64,000 bases of DNA from assembly GCF_000420705.1 (NCBI RefSeq), contig NZ_ATVL01000009.1, positions 434,001-498,000 of the forward strand, in the 5' to 3' direction. This document shows, in pieces, positions 35,677-44,482 of this stretch. This stretch comes from Hymenobacter norwichensis DSM 15439 (GTDB taxonomy: Bacteria > Bacteroidota > Bacteroidia > Cytophagales > Hymenobacteraceae). The notes below the pieces were generated by a model. It worked only from the letters and a program-made list of their open reading frames with translations, did not search any database and was not told the origin of the DNA. Position 1 is the first letter of the stretch. Each line of letters opens with the position of its first letter. The position numbers were made by a program, and so were the translations under genes.

Positions 35677-36945
35677 TTACTTCACTTCAACGCCGCCTTT
35701 TAGTACCAGCTTCACATGCCGGAGGGCGGCTACATCTTGCGTTGGGTCGCCGGCTACGGCTACAAGGTCGGCGAGGAAACCGGACTGGATGCGGCCCCGG
35801 TCGGGTAGCTGGAAGAGGCGGGCGTTGCCGCTGGTGAAGCCGCGTAGTACGTCGAGCGGGGTGAAACTATACTCCCGGACCAATAGCTCGGCTTCGCGCA
35901 CGTTGTCGCCGTGCGCGAACACGCCCACGTCGCCACCCATAACGAACTGTACACCGCTCTGGCGGGCCAGCTTCATGCTTTCCCGTTTCTGGCGGATGCG
36001 CTCGGGCTCAGGATCTTGGCCTTTGTGCCAGCCACGGTATTGCGAAATAGCGTCGCCGGCGGCTACGGTGGGGCAGAGCGCTACGCCGCGCTGCTTCATC
36101 AATTTGAACACTTCGGCGGTGCCATTGTCGCCGTGCTCTATGGTCTGGACGCCGGCGAGGGTGGCGCGGCGCATGCCTTCGGGCGTGCTGGCGTGGGCTA
36201 CTACCGGGCGGCCGGCGCTGTTGGCGGTTTTCACAATCAGGTTTAGCTCGTCTTGTGAGAAAGTAGCACGGCTGGGCTCGTTAGGGCCCCAGCGATAATC
36301 GGCGTACACCTTAATGATGTCGGCACCTTTCCCGATTTGCTCCCGCACGGCCCGGATGATACCATCGACGCCATCGGCTTCCTGGGCACCTTGGGGTACG
36401 TCTACATCGGTGGAGAGCTTGGGGCCATAGCTGCCGGTGGCAACTAAAGCGCGGGTGGCAACCAGCAGGCGGGGGCCTGGAATAATGCCTTGCTCAATGG
36501 CTTGCTTCAACCCCACATCGGCATAGCCAGCGCCTTCAGTACCTAAGTCGCGGGCTGTGGTAAAGCCGGCGGCCAGCGTGGCGCGGGCATGGGCCGTGGC
36601 CCGCGCCACCCGCAGCGCCTCCGACTCTAACAATACCTGGTCGTTCCAGGGTGTTTCGTTGTAGGGGTGCAGTAGCAGGTGGGAGTGGCCCTCAATCAGC
36701 CCTGGTAGCAAGGTGAGGTCCGGCAGGTCCAGCGTACGCGCCCCGGCCGGAGCCGTTACCTGCGCAGCCGGCCCCACGGCCCGTATTCGGTCATTCTCCA
36801 CCAACACCACCCAGCCAGAATGCAGCGTTTCGCCATCGAAAACGGCGGCGGGACGGAGCAGGAGCAGTACGGTAGCAGCGGGTGGGTGGGCGGCGGTGAA
36901 AAAGCTAGTGAGCAGCAGGGGGATGCAAGCGAAGAGAAAACGCAC
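35677..36945 (-). CDS. Exported metal-dependent amidohydrolase (prolidase/imidazolonepropionase-like)
   Basis: About 422 residues. A signal peptide (VRFLFACIPLLLTSFFTAAH) precedes the TIM-barrel hydrolase. Metal ligands are GLIEGHSHLLLH (HxH), a Lys in IIKVYAD (likely carbamylated), VVAHAST, IEHGDNG and GGDVGVF (Asp). The pattern fits amidohydrolases that cleave Xaa-Pro dipeptides or cyclic amides. Near the DPP11-type peptidase it may take part in peptide scavenging. The start is non-ATG: GTG 36945, or TTG 36948. Confidence 0.85.
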   Translation of the reverse strand: MRFLFACIPLLLTSFFTAAHPPAATVLLLLRPAAVFDGETLHSGWVVLVENDRIRAVGPAAQVTAPAGARTLDLPDLTLLPGLIEGHSHLLLHPYNETPWNDQVLLESEALRVARATAHARATLAAGFTTARDLGTEGAGYADVGLKQAIEQGIIPGPRLLVATRALVATGSYGPKLSTDVDVPQGAQEADGVDGIIRAVREQIGKGADIIKVYADYRWGPNEPSRATFSQDELNLIVKTANSAGRPVVAHASTPEGMRRATLAGVQTIEHGDNGTAEVFKLMKQRGVALCPTVAAGDAISQYRGWHKGQDPEPERIRQKRESMKLARQSGVQFVMGGDVGVFAHGDNVREAELLVREYSFTPLDVLRGFTSGNARLFQLPDRGRIQSGFLADLVAVAGDPTQDVAALRHVKLVLKGGVEVK

Positions 36946-36985
36946 CAAGGCAGGACGGGAAAGGGTTGACTCCTACAAGTTAGGG

Positions 36986-37573
36986 CTACCGCTTCAAATC
37001 ATACGATATACCAACCCGCGCATCCCATACAAATAGGTGCTGGTCGTCGAACCAAAAGTCAGCATCCTCCACGGGGGCACTGCGAAGCAAGGTCTTAGGG
37101 TGAAATACTGCTTCCAGATTGAAACGGCTACCTCCCAAGTGTTTATAGGTCAGGTTAGACCACAGGCCGAAACCTGGCTTTAACTCGTCGCCCCGTTCAC
37201 GGGCCCCCATAACGTAGAAGCCCGCACTAGGGCCAAGGATTACGTCAAAGCGCGGTGCCAAGGCCAAGCGGCCGGCCACAATTCCCTCCAACGAATAAAG
37301 GGAATTGTGGTAGGCCGTGACAGTGCGGCCCCCGAAGCCCATAAACCCAGGAATAAACTCTTGATAAGGCTGCCGGTTACTCCCAGCTGTAATACCTGCA
37401 CCAAAAGCAAAGTATTGTCCCAGTGTAAAAATTCCGTGGAGCCCAGCGGAAGCAGTTCCGGAAAACGAGTTTTTTCCCACTCGTGTGTACCCACCTGTGA
37501 GCATCAGCTTCTGGCTGAAGCCGGGTGTAGTAACAGTCGCTAGGACGATGAATAGCATAATGATTCTTTTCAT
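36986..37573 (-). CDS. Predicted outer-membrane beta-barrel protein
   Basis: A 195-residue protein with signal peptide (MKRIIMLFIVLATVTTPGFSQ) and alternating hydrophobic/polar strands rich in Gly and aromatics (LMLTGGYTRVG, FAFGAGITAG, FVWDARVGISYDLKR). The terminal R may close the barrel; the family is not recognised. It probably sits in the outer membrane. Confidence 0.65.
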   Translation of the reverse strand: MKRIIMLFIVLATVTTPGFSQKLMLTGGYTRVGKNSFSGTASAGLHGIFTLGQYFAFGAGITAGSNRQPYQEFIPGFMGFGGRTVTAYHNSLYSLEGIVAGRLALAPRFDVILGPSAGFYVMGARERGDELKPGFGLWSNLTYKHLGGSRFNLEAVFHPKTLLRSAPVEDADFWFDDQHLFVWDARVGISYDLKR

Positions 37574-37653
37574 TTAGGAAGCCTTGAAATAAAAAGGGGA
37601 GATACCCTTGGCTAGAGTACCTCCCCATTGATAAAGTTGCAATGCGGAAGAAG

Positions 37654-39912
37654 CTATGCCGCCGTTTTTGCGCCAGCCTTCTTCACTTTCATCTTCTTGA
37701 TTTTCTTGCCCGGCTCCGGCTTCACGTCGTTCGGGTTGTCAACCAAGGTCATTTCGTTGACCAAGTGCTTAGCCCCGGCGAACTTATCCACCACGAACAG
37801 CATGTAGCGCACGTCCAGCGTGATGTTGCGCACCCGGTCGGGGTCGAACATGATGTCGGACATGGTGCCTTCCCAGTTCCGGTCGAAGTTAATGCCGATT
37901 AGCTCGCCGCGGCCGTTGATGACGGGTGAGCCAGAGTTGCCGCCTGTTGTGTGGTTGGTGGCAATAAAGGCCACGGGCACGCTGCCTTTGTAGGCGTAGG
38001 GGCCGTAGTTTTTGGTTTGATACAGCTCGGCAAGGCGGGCCGGTACCTCGAACTCAGGGTTGGTAGGGTCGGCCTTCTCCATGATTCCGTCGAGGGTGGT
38101 GTAGAACTCATACTGCGTGCCGTCGGCGGGTTGGTAGGGCTGCACTTGGCCGTAGGCGACGCGCAGCGTGGAGTTGGCATCGGGGTAGAAGGTGCGCTCG
38201 GGCTGCTGCTGGCGCAGGCCGGCCACATAGGTGCGCTGGAGCAGCGCAATGTTGTCGGTAGCAGCGGTGTAGGTGGGCAAGATGGCCGTGCGGTAGTTGC
38301 TAATGATGGCCGAGGACAACTTGGCGGCGGGGTCGTCGAGTAGGGCGCGAGCGTTGCCTTTGGCCACTTCATCGAGCAGCGCCTGGGCGCTTTCGTTGCT
38401 GGTCAGGCGCGACTTGTCATACAGCTGATTCACGTAGGTGGTCCAGCCGGCGGCGCCCGGATACTGCTTGGGCAGCGCTTTTACGTAGGCAGGCAGCAGC
38501 GCGGCGGGTGTACCAGTAGCGTAGAGCGGGAGTAGCGCGGTGGCTACTTTCCGGTCGGTGGGGGCGCTGTAGTTGCGGAAGAAATTGGCGGTGCCCTTCT
38601 TGGCTTTCTCTACGGCCGAAGCCAGTTCGGCGGCGGGAACTTTGTTTTCCACCATTTCGGCCAGTGGCAATAAGCTGTTAGTCAAAGCAATCAGCTCGAT
38701 GCCTAGGGCGGCTTCGGTTACGTAGTCGCGGGCCAGAGTGTAGTCGCGGGCGGCGGTGTAGCTGCGCTCCAGTTGGGGCAGGAGGGGGCCGTAGGCGGCT
38801 TTGCGGGCTTCGTCGCCGCTGTTGGCCCACTGCTGAAATGTCACTTCCTGCTGCTGCTTGCGGGTTACAGCATCCAGCTTTTTCAGGCCCCGGTTCTCAC
38901 CAATCCACTTTTTCCAGTAGTTGGCAATACTGGCGTACTTGGCCGCGTATTGGATCCGGACCTTGTCGGAAGCCGCCATGTCGGTGGCTAGCACTTTCAG
39001 TTTGGCGTCGCGCACCTTGATTTTGGCGGGGTTGGATACCGAGTAGGTTTCCTCGACGCCCCAGCTGGTCAGGTACTCGTTGGTGCGGCCAGGGAAGCCA
39101 AATACCAGCGTGAAGTCGCCGGGCTGCACGCCGGCCAGCGAGATGGGCAGGTGGTGGCGCGGCTTGAAGGGCACGTTGTCTTTGGAGTATGCGGCGGGCT
39201 TGTTGTCGGGGCCGGCGTAAATGCGAAACATCGAGAAGTCGCCGGTGTGACGGGGCCAAGCCCAGTTGTCGGTGTCGCCGCCGAACTTGCCGATGCTGCT
39301 TGGGGGCGCGCCTACCAACCGGATATCCTGAAACACCTCGGTTACGAACATGTAATATTCGTTGCCGTTGTAGAATGGCCGGATAAACGATTGGTAATGC
39401 GTGCCTTGCACGGCGGCCTGCGCCACCCGCTGGATGTTGGCTTGCACCAGTTTCTCCCGATCCGCTTCCTGCACGTTGGTTTTCGGCACGCCCATCAGCA
39501 CCTGGCTGGTCACGTCCTCCATGCGCACAATAAACGTAGCCGTGAGGCCCGGATTGGGCAATTCCTGCTCCCGGTTCATGGCCCAGTACCCCTTGGTGAG
39601 GTAGTCATTCTCCACCGACGAGTGCTGCTGAATCTGGCTGTAGCCGCAGTGGTGGTTGGTGAGCAGCAACCCCTCGGTGCTGATGATTTCGCCGGTGCAG
39701 CCGCCGCCAAATTGCACTACTGCATCTTTGAGGCTGCCTTGGTTGACGCTGTAAATCTGCTCGGCGGTGAGTTTAAGGCCTTTTTTCTGCATGTCGGTCT
39801 CGTTGAGCTGCTTGAGCAGCAACGGCAGCCACATGCCTTCATCGGCGCGGGCCGGGGGCGTGAGGGTGAGAACGGCAAAGACCAGCAGCGCCAGCCGGGA
39901 AATAGTTTGCAT
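37654..39912 (-). CDS. S46 dipeptidyl peptidase, DPP11 type (Asp/Glu-specific)
   Basis: A 752-residue exported serine peptidase. A signal peptide (residues 1-23) precedes the chymotrypsin-like domain. The catalytic His lies in TNHHCGY (about 86-91), the Asp in DTDNWAWPRHTGDFSMFR, and the Ser is S660 in GGNSGSPV. The residue 18 positions after the serine is Arg678 (NFDRNWEG); in DPP11 of Porphyromonas the equivalent Arg selects acidic P1 residues, while DPP7 has Gly. It therefore probably removes Xaa-Asp/Glu dipeptides in the periplasm. A Lys-rich C-terminal tail (KKIKKMKVKKAGAK) is unusual. ATG 39912 starts at the signal peptide. Confidence 0.92.
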   Translation of the reverse strand: MQTISRLALLVFAVLTLTPPARADEGMWLPLLLKQLNETDMQKKGLKLTAEQIYSVNQGSLKDAVVQFGGGCTGEIISTEGLLLTNHHCGYSQIQQHSSVENDYLTKGYWAMNREQELPNPGLTATFIVRMEDVTSQVLMGVPKTNVQEADREKLVQANIQRVAQAAVQGTHYQSFIRPFYNGNEYYMFVTEVFQDIRLVGAPPSSIGKFGGDTDNWAWPRHTGDFSMFRIYAGPDNKPAAYSKDNVPFKPRHHLPISLAGVQPGDFTLVFGFPGRTNEYLTSWGVEETYSVSNPAKIKVRDAKLKVLATDMAASDKVRIQYAAKYASIANYWKKWIGENRGLKKLDAVTRKQQQEVTFQQWANSGDEARKAAYGPLLPQLERSYTAARDYTLARDYVTEAALGIELIALTNSLLPLAEMVENKVPAAELASAVEKAKKGTANFFRNYSAPTDRKVATALLPLYATGTPAALLPAYVKALPKQYPGAAGWTTYVNQLYDKSRLTSNESAQALLDEVAKGNARALLDDPAAKLSSAIISNYRTAILPTYTAATDNIALLQRTYVAGLRQQQPERTFYPDANSTLRVAYGQVQPYQPADGTQYEFYTTLDGIMEKADPTNPEFEVPARLAELYQTKNYGPYAYKGSVPVAFIATNHTTGGNSGSPVINGRGELIGINFDRNWEGTMSDIMFDPDRVRNITLDVRYMLFVVDKFAGAKHLVNEMTLVDNPNDVKPEPGKKIKKMKVKKAGAKTAA

Positions 39913-40310
39913 AGGTTCTGAATTCAGAAGTGGGAAGCAGATAACACGGATTCTGGTACTTTGGCTGCGTCCAAGCCCCACAATCAACACACAAACGGCG
40001 CGGCTACCAAGCTGGAAGCCTCATCCGCCATCAACGACGCACAAAGCTACTCACTGATTTTGCAGATTTAGAACTCTCGCGAGTAATGACTGTCGTAAAA
40101 CTTGCCATTTCCGCTGCCCATAACGCCGCAAAACGCACTATATATCTGCCTGTTTATCTAGGTCGTCATGTAGAGCGCAGCGAAGCATCTCGCGTGCTGA
40201 TGTGTGATTTAGTTAGGCAACGTCAGCACGCGAGATGCTTCGTTGCGCTCTGCATGACGTGCCTTTCTGCTTATTGTCTACAACTCTAATTCACCCTAAC
40301 TCTTTCACGC
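39913..40310. other. Divergent intergenic region with a large palindrome
   Basis: About 400 bases between divergent genes. It is occupied in its second half by the palindromic repeat at 40163-40260. I see no gene; a 67-codon open frame across the palindrome is an artefact of it. Confidence 0.6.
40163..40260. repeat. Palindromic intergenic repeat, GTCATG...GAAGCATCTCGCG family
   Basis: Arms of about 37 bp (40163-40200 and 40223-40260) differ at only a few places, mostly G-U compatible, with a 22-nt loop. The core GAAGCATCTCGCGTGCTGA is shared with copies at 45.4 and (with changes) at 44.4 and 46.7 kb. Confidence 0.92.
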
Positions 40311-40958
40311 ATGGCATTCATCAACAAAGGCTTCCAGGCCAAGCGGCCCACCGACGGTGCTCATAAGCTGCCGCCCGGCCAGTACGAAACCAAGGATTTT
40401 CCGGTGCTTACGGCCGGCCCTACGCCGCGTATCAATCTGGCTAACTGGGAGTTTCAACTGGAAGGCGCGGTGGAAAATTCGGTGAAATGGAGCTGGAACG
40501 AGTTCAATACCCTGCCGCAGCAAAGCTTCAACCCCGACATTCACTGCGTTACCAAGTGGTCGAAGTTCGACACCAAGTGGCGGGGCGTCAGCCTCGATAC
40601 GCTGCTGGAACACGTGCAGCTCAAACCAGAAGCGCAGTTCGTCATGGCCTTCTCCTACGGCGGCTATACCACCAACCTGCCCCTCGCCGATTTGCGCGAC
40701 GGCAAGGCCTTTATCGGGCTGGAATACGAAGGCAAGCCGCTGACGGCCGAGCACGGCGGCCCGGCGCGGCTGGTGGTACCGCACCTCTACTTCTGGAAAA
40801 GCGCCAAATGGGTGCAAGGCCTGCGCGTTATGGCCCAAGACGAGCCCGGTTTCTGGGAAGACGCTGGCTACAGCATGTACGGCGACCCGTGGAAAGAGCA
40901 GCGCTACGGCAGCGACGACGACGAACCCGAAGCTTCCACCACCAGCTTCTGCCTGTGA
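40311..40958 (+). CDS. Sulfite-oxidase-like molybdopterin oxidoreductase
   Basis: A 215-residue cytoplasmic enzyme that consists of only the molybdopterin domain of the sulfite oxidase family. Cys79 (DIHCVTKWSKFDTKW) should be the protein ligand to molybdenum. LTAEHGGPARLVVPHLYFWKSAKWV is the C-terminal family signature. It lacks the dimerisation domain and any signal peptide. The next gene overlaps its stop by GTGA and encodes a flavin reductase, so the two probably form a short electron-transfer system. The substrate could be an S- or N-oxide instead of sulfite. Confidence 0.9.
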   Translation: MAFINKGFQAKRPTDGAHKLPPGQYETKDFPVLTAGPTPRINLANWEFQLEGAVENSVKWSWNEFNTLPQQSFNPDIHCVTKWSKFDTKWRGVSLDTLLEHVQLKPEAQFVMAFSYGGYTTNLPLADLRDGKAFIGLEYEGKPLTAEHGGPARLVVPHLYFWKSAKWVQGLRVMAQDEPGFWEDAGYSMYGDPWKEQRYGSDDDEPEASTTSFCL

Positions 40959-41695
40959 GCCGCTTAAACTGGCAAATAGGCACCGTAGTAGCCATCAAGC
41001 CCGAAACGCCCCGCGTGAAAACCTACACGCTGCGCCTGCCCAACTGGACGCTGCATCGTGCCGGCCAGCACTACGACCTGCGCCTTACCGCCCCCGACGG
41101 TTACCAAGCCGAGCGGAGCTATTCCATTGCCTCGCCCCCGGAGCAAACCGGCGAAATTGCCCTTACCGTAGAGCTAATCGAGGAAGGCGAGGTGTCGGGA
41201 TATCTCTACGAAGGGGTGGCAGTAGGCGACCTGCTAGAACTACGCGGCCCCATTGGGGGCTACTTTGTGTGGCCAGCCGGCGCGCCCGATGCGCCGTTGC
41301 TGCTTGTCGGCGGCGGCTCGGGCGTGGTACCGTTGATGTGCATGCTGCGGCACCGTCAGCGCGCTGGGCTGCGCAATCCAGTGGTTATGCTGTTCAGCGT
41401 CCGCAGCCCCGACGAGGTGATTTACCAGGAAGAACTGGAGGCTCTAGCCCAAGCTGACCCGACCTTCACGCTCCTACTCACCTATACCCGCCACGCCCCC
41501 GTCAACTGGACCGGCTACCAGCGCCGCCTCGATGCCGCCATGCTCACCGAGGCAGTAGCGCACCTGCCCAGCGCCCCACAGTGCTACATCTGCGGCCCCA
41601 CCGGCCTGGTGGAAAACGCCGCCACACTGCTACAAGCCCAAGGCCTCCCTGACGATTCTATCCGCACCGAGCGGTTCGGCCCAACGGGGAGTTAA
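40955..41695 (+). CDS. Ferredoxin-reductase-type FAD/NAD(P) oxidoreductase
   Basis: A 246-residue reductase. FAD is bound by RSYSIASPPE, NAD(P) by LLVGGGSGVVPLMCMLRH, and the C-terminus has CYICGPTGLVENA and ERFG. There is no [2Fe-2S] domain. The start is GTG 40955, which overlaps the TGA of the molybdopterin gene (GTGA), so translation is coupled. It should carry electrons between NAD(P)H and the molybdoenzyme. The same frame is open far upstream, but those codons are out-of-frame sequence of the preceding gene. Confidence 0.88.
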   Translation: MSRLNWQIGTVVAIKPETPRVKTYTLRLPNWTLHRAGQHYDLRLTAPDGYQAERSYSIASPPEQTGEIALTVELIEEGEVSGYLYEGVAVGDLLELRGPIGGYFVWPAGAPDAPLLLVGGGSGVVPLMCMLRHRQRAGLRNPVVMLFSVRSPDEVIYQEELEALAQADPTFTLLLTYTRHAPVNWTGYQRRLDAAMLTEAVAHLPSAPQCYICGPTGLVENAATLLQAQGLPDDSIRTERFGPTGS

Positions 41696-41700
41696 ATAAA

Positions 41701-41741
41701 CCTACCGTCATGCTTCGGCTACGCCACTGCATGACGGTAGG
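41701..41741. terminator. Short GTCATGC hairpin after the reductase gene
   Basis: CCTACCGTCATGC (41701-41713) pairs perfectly with 41729-41741. The loop TTCGGCTACGCCACT makes it look like a shortened member of the intergenic palindrome family. Confidence 0.75.
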
Positions 41742-41773
41742 TGGACTTTAAAGAGAAGGGTCTGATAAACAGA

Positions 41774-41801
41774 AATGCCCAACCGGTTATGGTTGGGCAT
41801 T
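41774..41801. terminator. Terminator hairpin
   Basis: AATGCCCAACC and GGTTGGGCATT flank a 6-nt loop just after the end of the convergent YkvA-like gene. Confidence 0.8.
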
Positions 41802-41825
41802 CCAATGATAGAGAATCCGGAGGGC

Positions 41826-42353
41826 TTACGAATGCCCCATTTCCGCAACGGCTGGTGCATTCTCCGCATTGGTGTTGGAAGCTGCATAAGCCGGCTGAGC
41901 CGAAGCCGCTGGAATATCGTCGGTTTCGTCGGTGGCGTTGGTTTTCTCCCACTCGCGGAAGCGGGTGATTTCACCCTGAAATTTCTCCACGAACCAGCTA
42001 ATCAGCGCCAAGTCATCTAAGAAGCCTACCACGGGCACGAAATCCGGTACCAAATCAATCGGAGAGAGTGTATAGAGCAGCACCGCCAGCCCCGACACGA
42101 TGGTGCCGGTTTCTACCTCCCGGTAGCTGCCGCTGATATAGTTGCGCACCAACCGAATGAGAGTGCGGGCCACATCGAATACCTGCTTGAACTTGTTGTC
42201 GCCGCTTTCTTTGCTGGCGAGCTTGTTGGCTACCTCGTTCAGTACCAGCACCGCCCGAAACGGACGCCCTAGCAGCTTACCGGCGCGGTTTAGAAATACG
42301 CTAAATAGCGCGTTTTTAGAAATGGAAAGCCCTTTTTCGAAGAGAGAATTCAT
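41826..42353 (-). CDS. YkvA/DUF1232 membrane-associated protein
   Basis: A 175-residue protein. The DUF1232 signature is LLYTLSPIDLVPDFVPVVGFLDDLALI (about residues 92-118), with the SPIDLVPDF turn and the conserved DD. One hydrophobic hairpin probably associates with the membrane. The Ala/Ser-rich C-terminal tail (residues 145-175) is low complexity. Function of the family is unknown. Confidence 0.88.
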   Translation of the reverse strand: MNSLFEKGLSISKNALFSVFLNRAGKLLGRPFRAVLVLNEVANKLASKESGDNKFKQVFDVARTLIRLVRNYISGSYREVETGTIVSGLAVLLYTLSPIDLVPDFVPVVGFLDDLALISWFVEKFQGEITRFREWEKTNATDETDDIPAASAQPAYAASNTNAENAPAVAEMGHS

Positions 42354-42501
42354 ATAGTGAAGTTTTCTTCGCGCTTACGCGGGGAGGGCTGGAGAGGTTA
42401 TTTGATGGGGCTAGTTTTAAGCGAGGTTCTACGTATTGACAATGAAAGGAGTGGAAATTATAATTTTAAAATTTACGCAAAAAATATCTTTCCCTTTTTA
42501 A

Positions 42502-43044
42502 TTAAATATACGTGTATACTATTGATACATCGCAACCTAACTTATGACTAAATTCTTCTATAAAATCATCTGTCAAATCTGGCCAATTCCAGAATGTAAA
42601 CCCTAGATCACTAAAACCCCATTCAGGCGAAAAAGTGAATTGGTGAATGTCGGTTGCAATATTGCATAATGGACAAGTTAAATTATTGCTCTTCTGCTCA
42701 TGCCAATCATTAAAGAAGCTCCAGTCTTCTGAAGCAATATTTTCCTTACAATTAGGGCAAATACATTCATCCAAGCCGTATTGACAAGTATCGAAGACCT
42801 GTCGTTCTGTAATGATATCAAGTCCATTTGTAATAAGGCTAAATGGCAATTCATTAGGAAAACATGTAATGCGTTTTGCTTCTTCTGATATTGCATAGCC
42901 AAATTTAGAACCTAAAGTGCAATCAGATGGATCTGAGTTAATAATATTTTTATGAACCAGCCACTCTAAAATTTCTGTTGCTTTTTCTTTCCTATTTGGG
43001 TAAGATGACTTTTTTGGAATTATCGAAATGCTATAATCACTCAT
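42502..43044 (-). CDS. AT-rich hypothetical protein with two Cys pairs
   Basis: A 180-residue soluble protein with CPNC and CPLC pairs that may bind zinc. The N-terminus SDYSISIIPKKSSYPNRKEKATEILEWLV, followed by GYAISEEAKRI and TERQVFDT, resembles a proteobacterial family sometimes mislabelled as a sugar ABC transporter ATPase; no ATPase motif is present. It ends with FTFWNWPDLTDDFIEEFSHKLGCD. Codon use is far more AT-rich than both neighbours, so the gene was probably acquired. An immunity or defence-accessory role is possible but unproven. Confidence 0.65.
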   Translation of the reverse strand: MSDYSISIIPKKSSYPNRKEKATEILEWLVHKNIINSDPSDCTLGSKFGYAISEEAKRITCFPNELPFSLITNGLDIITERQVFDTCQYGLDECICPNCKENIASEDWSFFNDWHEQKSNNLTCPLCNIATDIHQFTFSPEWGFSDLGFTFWNWPDLTDDFIEEFSHKLGCDVSIVYTYI

Positions 43045-43129
43045 TGTATGTTAATGTTGTTTGGTGTCGCTCAGAACTGTCCAAAATATTTGATGTTATG
43101 TGATTCTCAGTAAATAATGCCTCGCCAAC

Positions 43130-44323
43130 TCACCCCCGCTCAAACAACGGCGAGGTGCCGCCGACCCAATTCTTGTCCTTGTTGAAGTTGACGCCAATCA
43201 TTTCGCCGCGGCTCATGCGGCCTAGCGCCGTGAGCAGGCGGGGTTGGGCGGCATCAGGGAACCAGACGTAGAGCAGCCGGATTTCGCACTTCACCAGCCC
43301 GTCCGGCGACTGAATGGCGGGCTCGTAGCTCACCTTGCGCTGCAACAGGTAGTTCTGCTTGTCGGTTAGGGCGTCGAGGTCGGCGGCGGTGATGTGCAGG
43401 CGCACGCCCGCGCCGGCAAAGGAGAAGAGCGGCTTCAGCACGTAGTTCTCCAGGTCAGGGGGGTAGGTGCTGAGCTCGTGCAGGTAGTAGCTGGGCGGCG
43501 AGTAGGCACTTTTGATGAGCGGCAGCGTGTATTTGCTGATGCGGAAAAACCAGTTGGGGTGGCCCACCCAGGTTACGTCCACGTCGTCGGTAAGCTTGTA
43601 GTCGGTTTGCAGGTCCGGGTAGCGCTCCAGTTCATCGAAGATAATGCGGTTGTAGATGCGCTTGATTTGAATTTCGCGGCCATCTTTCTCGTAGAACAGC
43701 TGCCGGCCGCGCTTGCGAATTTTGGTAATGCACACTGCCTCAATGCTCCAAAATTGCTTGGTCAGGGCGAAATCGACGCGGGTTTTCTGCTTCTCCGGGA
43801 ATAGCTCCAGCAAAATGGTTTCCTCCGCAGGACCGTCGCCAAGCAGCAGGCGGCGCATTTCGGCCTTGTATTCCGCGTCCGTCGTTACGTTGAAATACGG
43901 CGTTACTTCTTCGGCTACGTCGAAGTGATTAGCATATAGCTCCGGCTGCCAGGTCTGGAAGGCGTACAGAGACGGAAAGCCCTGCATCTCAATGAGCTGC
44001 GGCTCCAGCTCGCCTTGCGCATCGCGGCAGATGGCGAAATCGAAGGTTAGGAACGTAGCGTGCTCGTCCTCGTTCGGCACCCGCTGGTGGGGCGGAATAG
44101 AAGCGTCCGTTAGCTGCTTGAAGTCGGGCCGCTGAATCACCCGGATAATGTCGTCACCGGCTTGTACCAGCTTGTCACGCAATTGGGCCGGCACGAAAAT
44201 CGGGGTTTCCGAGAGGCGAAATTCCAGTTGATTCGGTAGCTGCCGCTCCACATCGGCCAGCATTTCCTGGTAGCGCTCCGGCGTAAAAGTCTGATTGTAG
44301 CGGGCTCGAAATTCCGGAATCAT
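43130..44323 (-). CDS. Possible permuted ATP-grasp-type enzyme of the amidoligase-like cluster
   Basis: A 397-residue cytoplasmic protein. NYVLKPLFSFAGAGVRLHI (about residues 292-310) looks like the ATP-grasp strand with the nucleotide-binding Lys and Gly-rich loop. LLQRKVSYEP and CEIRLLYVW...RMSRGEMIGVNFNKDKNWVGG resemble the later strands with the metal and phosphate ligands. FDFAICRDAQGELEPQLIEMQGFPSLYAFQ in the first half resembles the acidic segment of circularly permuted ATP-grasp enzymes. The assignment is from pattern only. It is the last gene of five on this strand and would supply a second peptide- or amide-bond-forming activity. Confidence 0.55.
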   Translation of the reverse strand: MIPEFRARYNQTFTPERYQEMLADVERQLPNQLEFRLSETPIFVPAQLRDKLVQAGDDIIRVIQRPDFKQLTDASIPPHQRVPNEDEHATFLTFDFAICRDAQGELEPQLIEMQGFPSLYAFQTWQPELYANHFDVAEEVTPYFNVTTDAEYKAEMRRLLLGDGPAEETILLELFPEKQKTRVDFALTKQFWSIEAVCITKIRKRGRQLFYEKDGREIQIKRIYNRIIFDELERYPDLQTDYKLTDDVDVTWVGHPNWFFRISKYTLPLIKSAYSPPSYYLHELSTYPPDLENYVLKPLFSFAGAGVRLHITAADLDALTDKQNYLLQRKVSYEPAIQSPDGLVKCEIRLLYVWFPDAAQPRLLTALGRMSRGEMIGVNFNKDKNWVGGTSPLFERG

Positions 44324-44364
44324 AGCAAGGGAGAGGTTGAAGAGAAGAAGTAACAGAACAGGTT

Positions 44365-44469
44365 GAACGTCATGCAGAGGCGCCGCCGAAGCATCTCGCG
44401 CACTGACATTTGCTTACTAATCAAGCATCAGCAGGCGAGATGCTTCGGCGGCGCCTCTGCATGACGTTC
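44365..44469. repeat. Palindromic intergenic repeat in amidoligase-like cluster
   Basis: Arms of about 40 bp (from 44365 and to 44469) pair almost completely. The variable segment GAGGCGCCGCC between GTCATGC and GAAGCATCTCGC differs from other copies but is matched by complementary change in the other arm. It sits in the gap before the last gene of the cluster. Confidence 0.92.
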
Positions 44470-44482
44470 TAAAGAAAATAGG

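Noticed and set aside
40086..40289. 67-codon frame across the palindrome at 40163
   Set aside because: The frame exists only because the palindrome lacks stops; the two halves read as reverse complements.
40487..40954. Long open frame that would extend the flavin reductase 156 codons upstream
   Set aside because: It overlaps the molybdopterin gene in another frame and encodes Arg/Ala-rich sequence without family features. GTG 40955 gives the normal protein.
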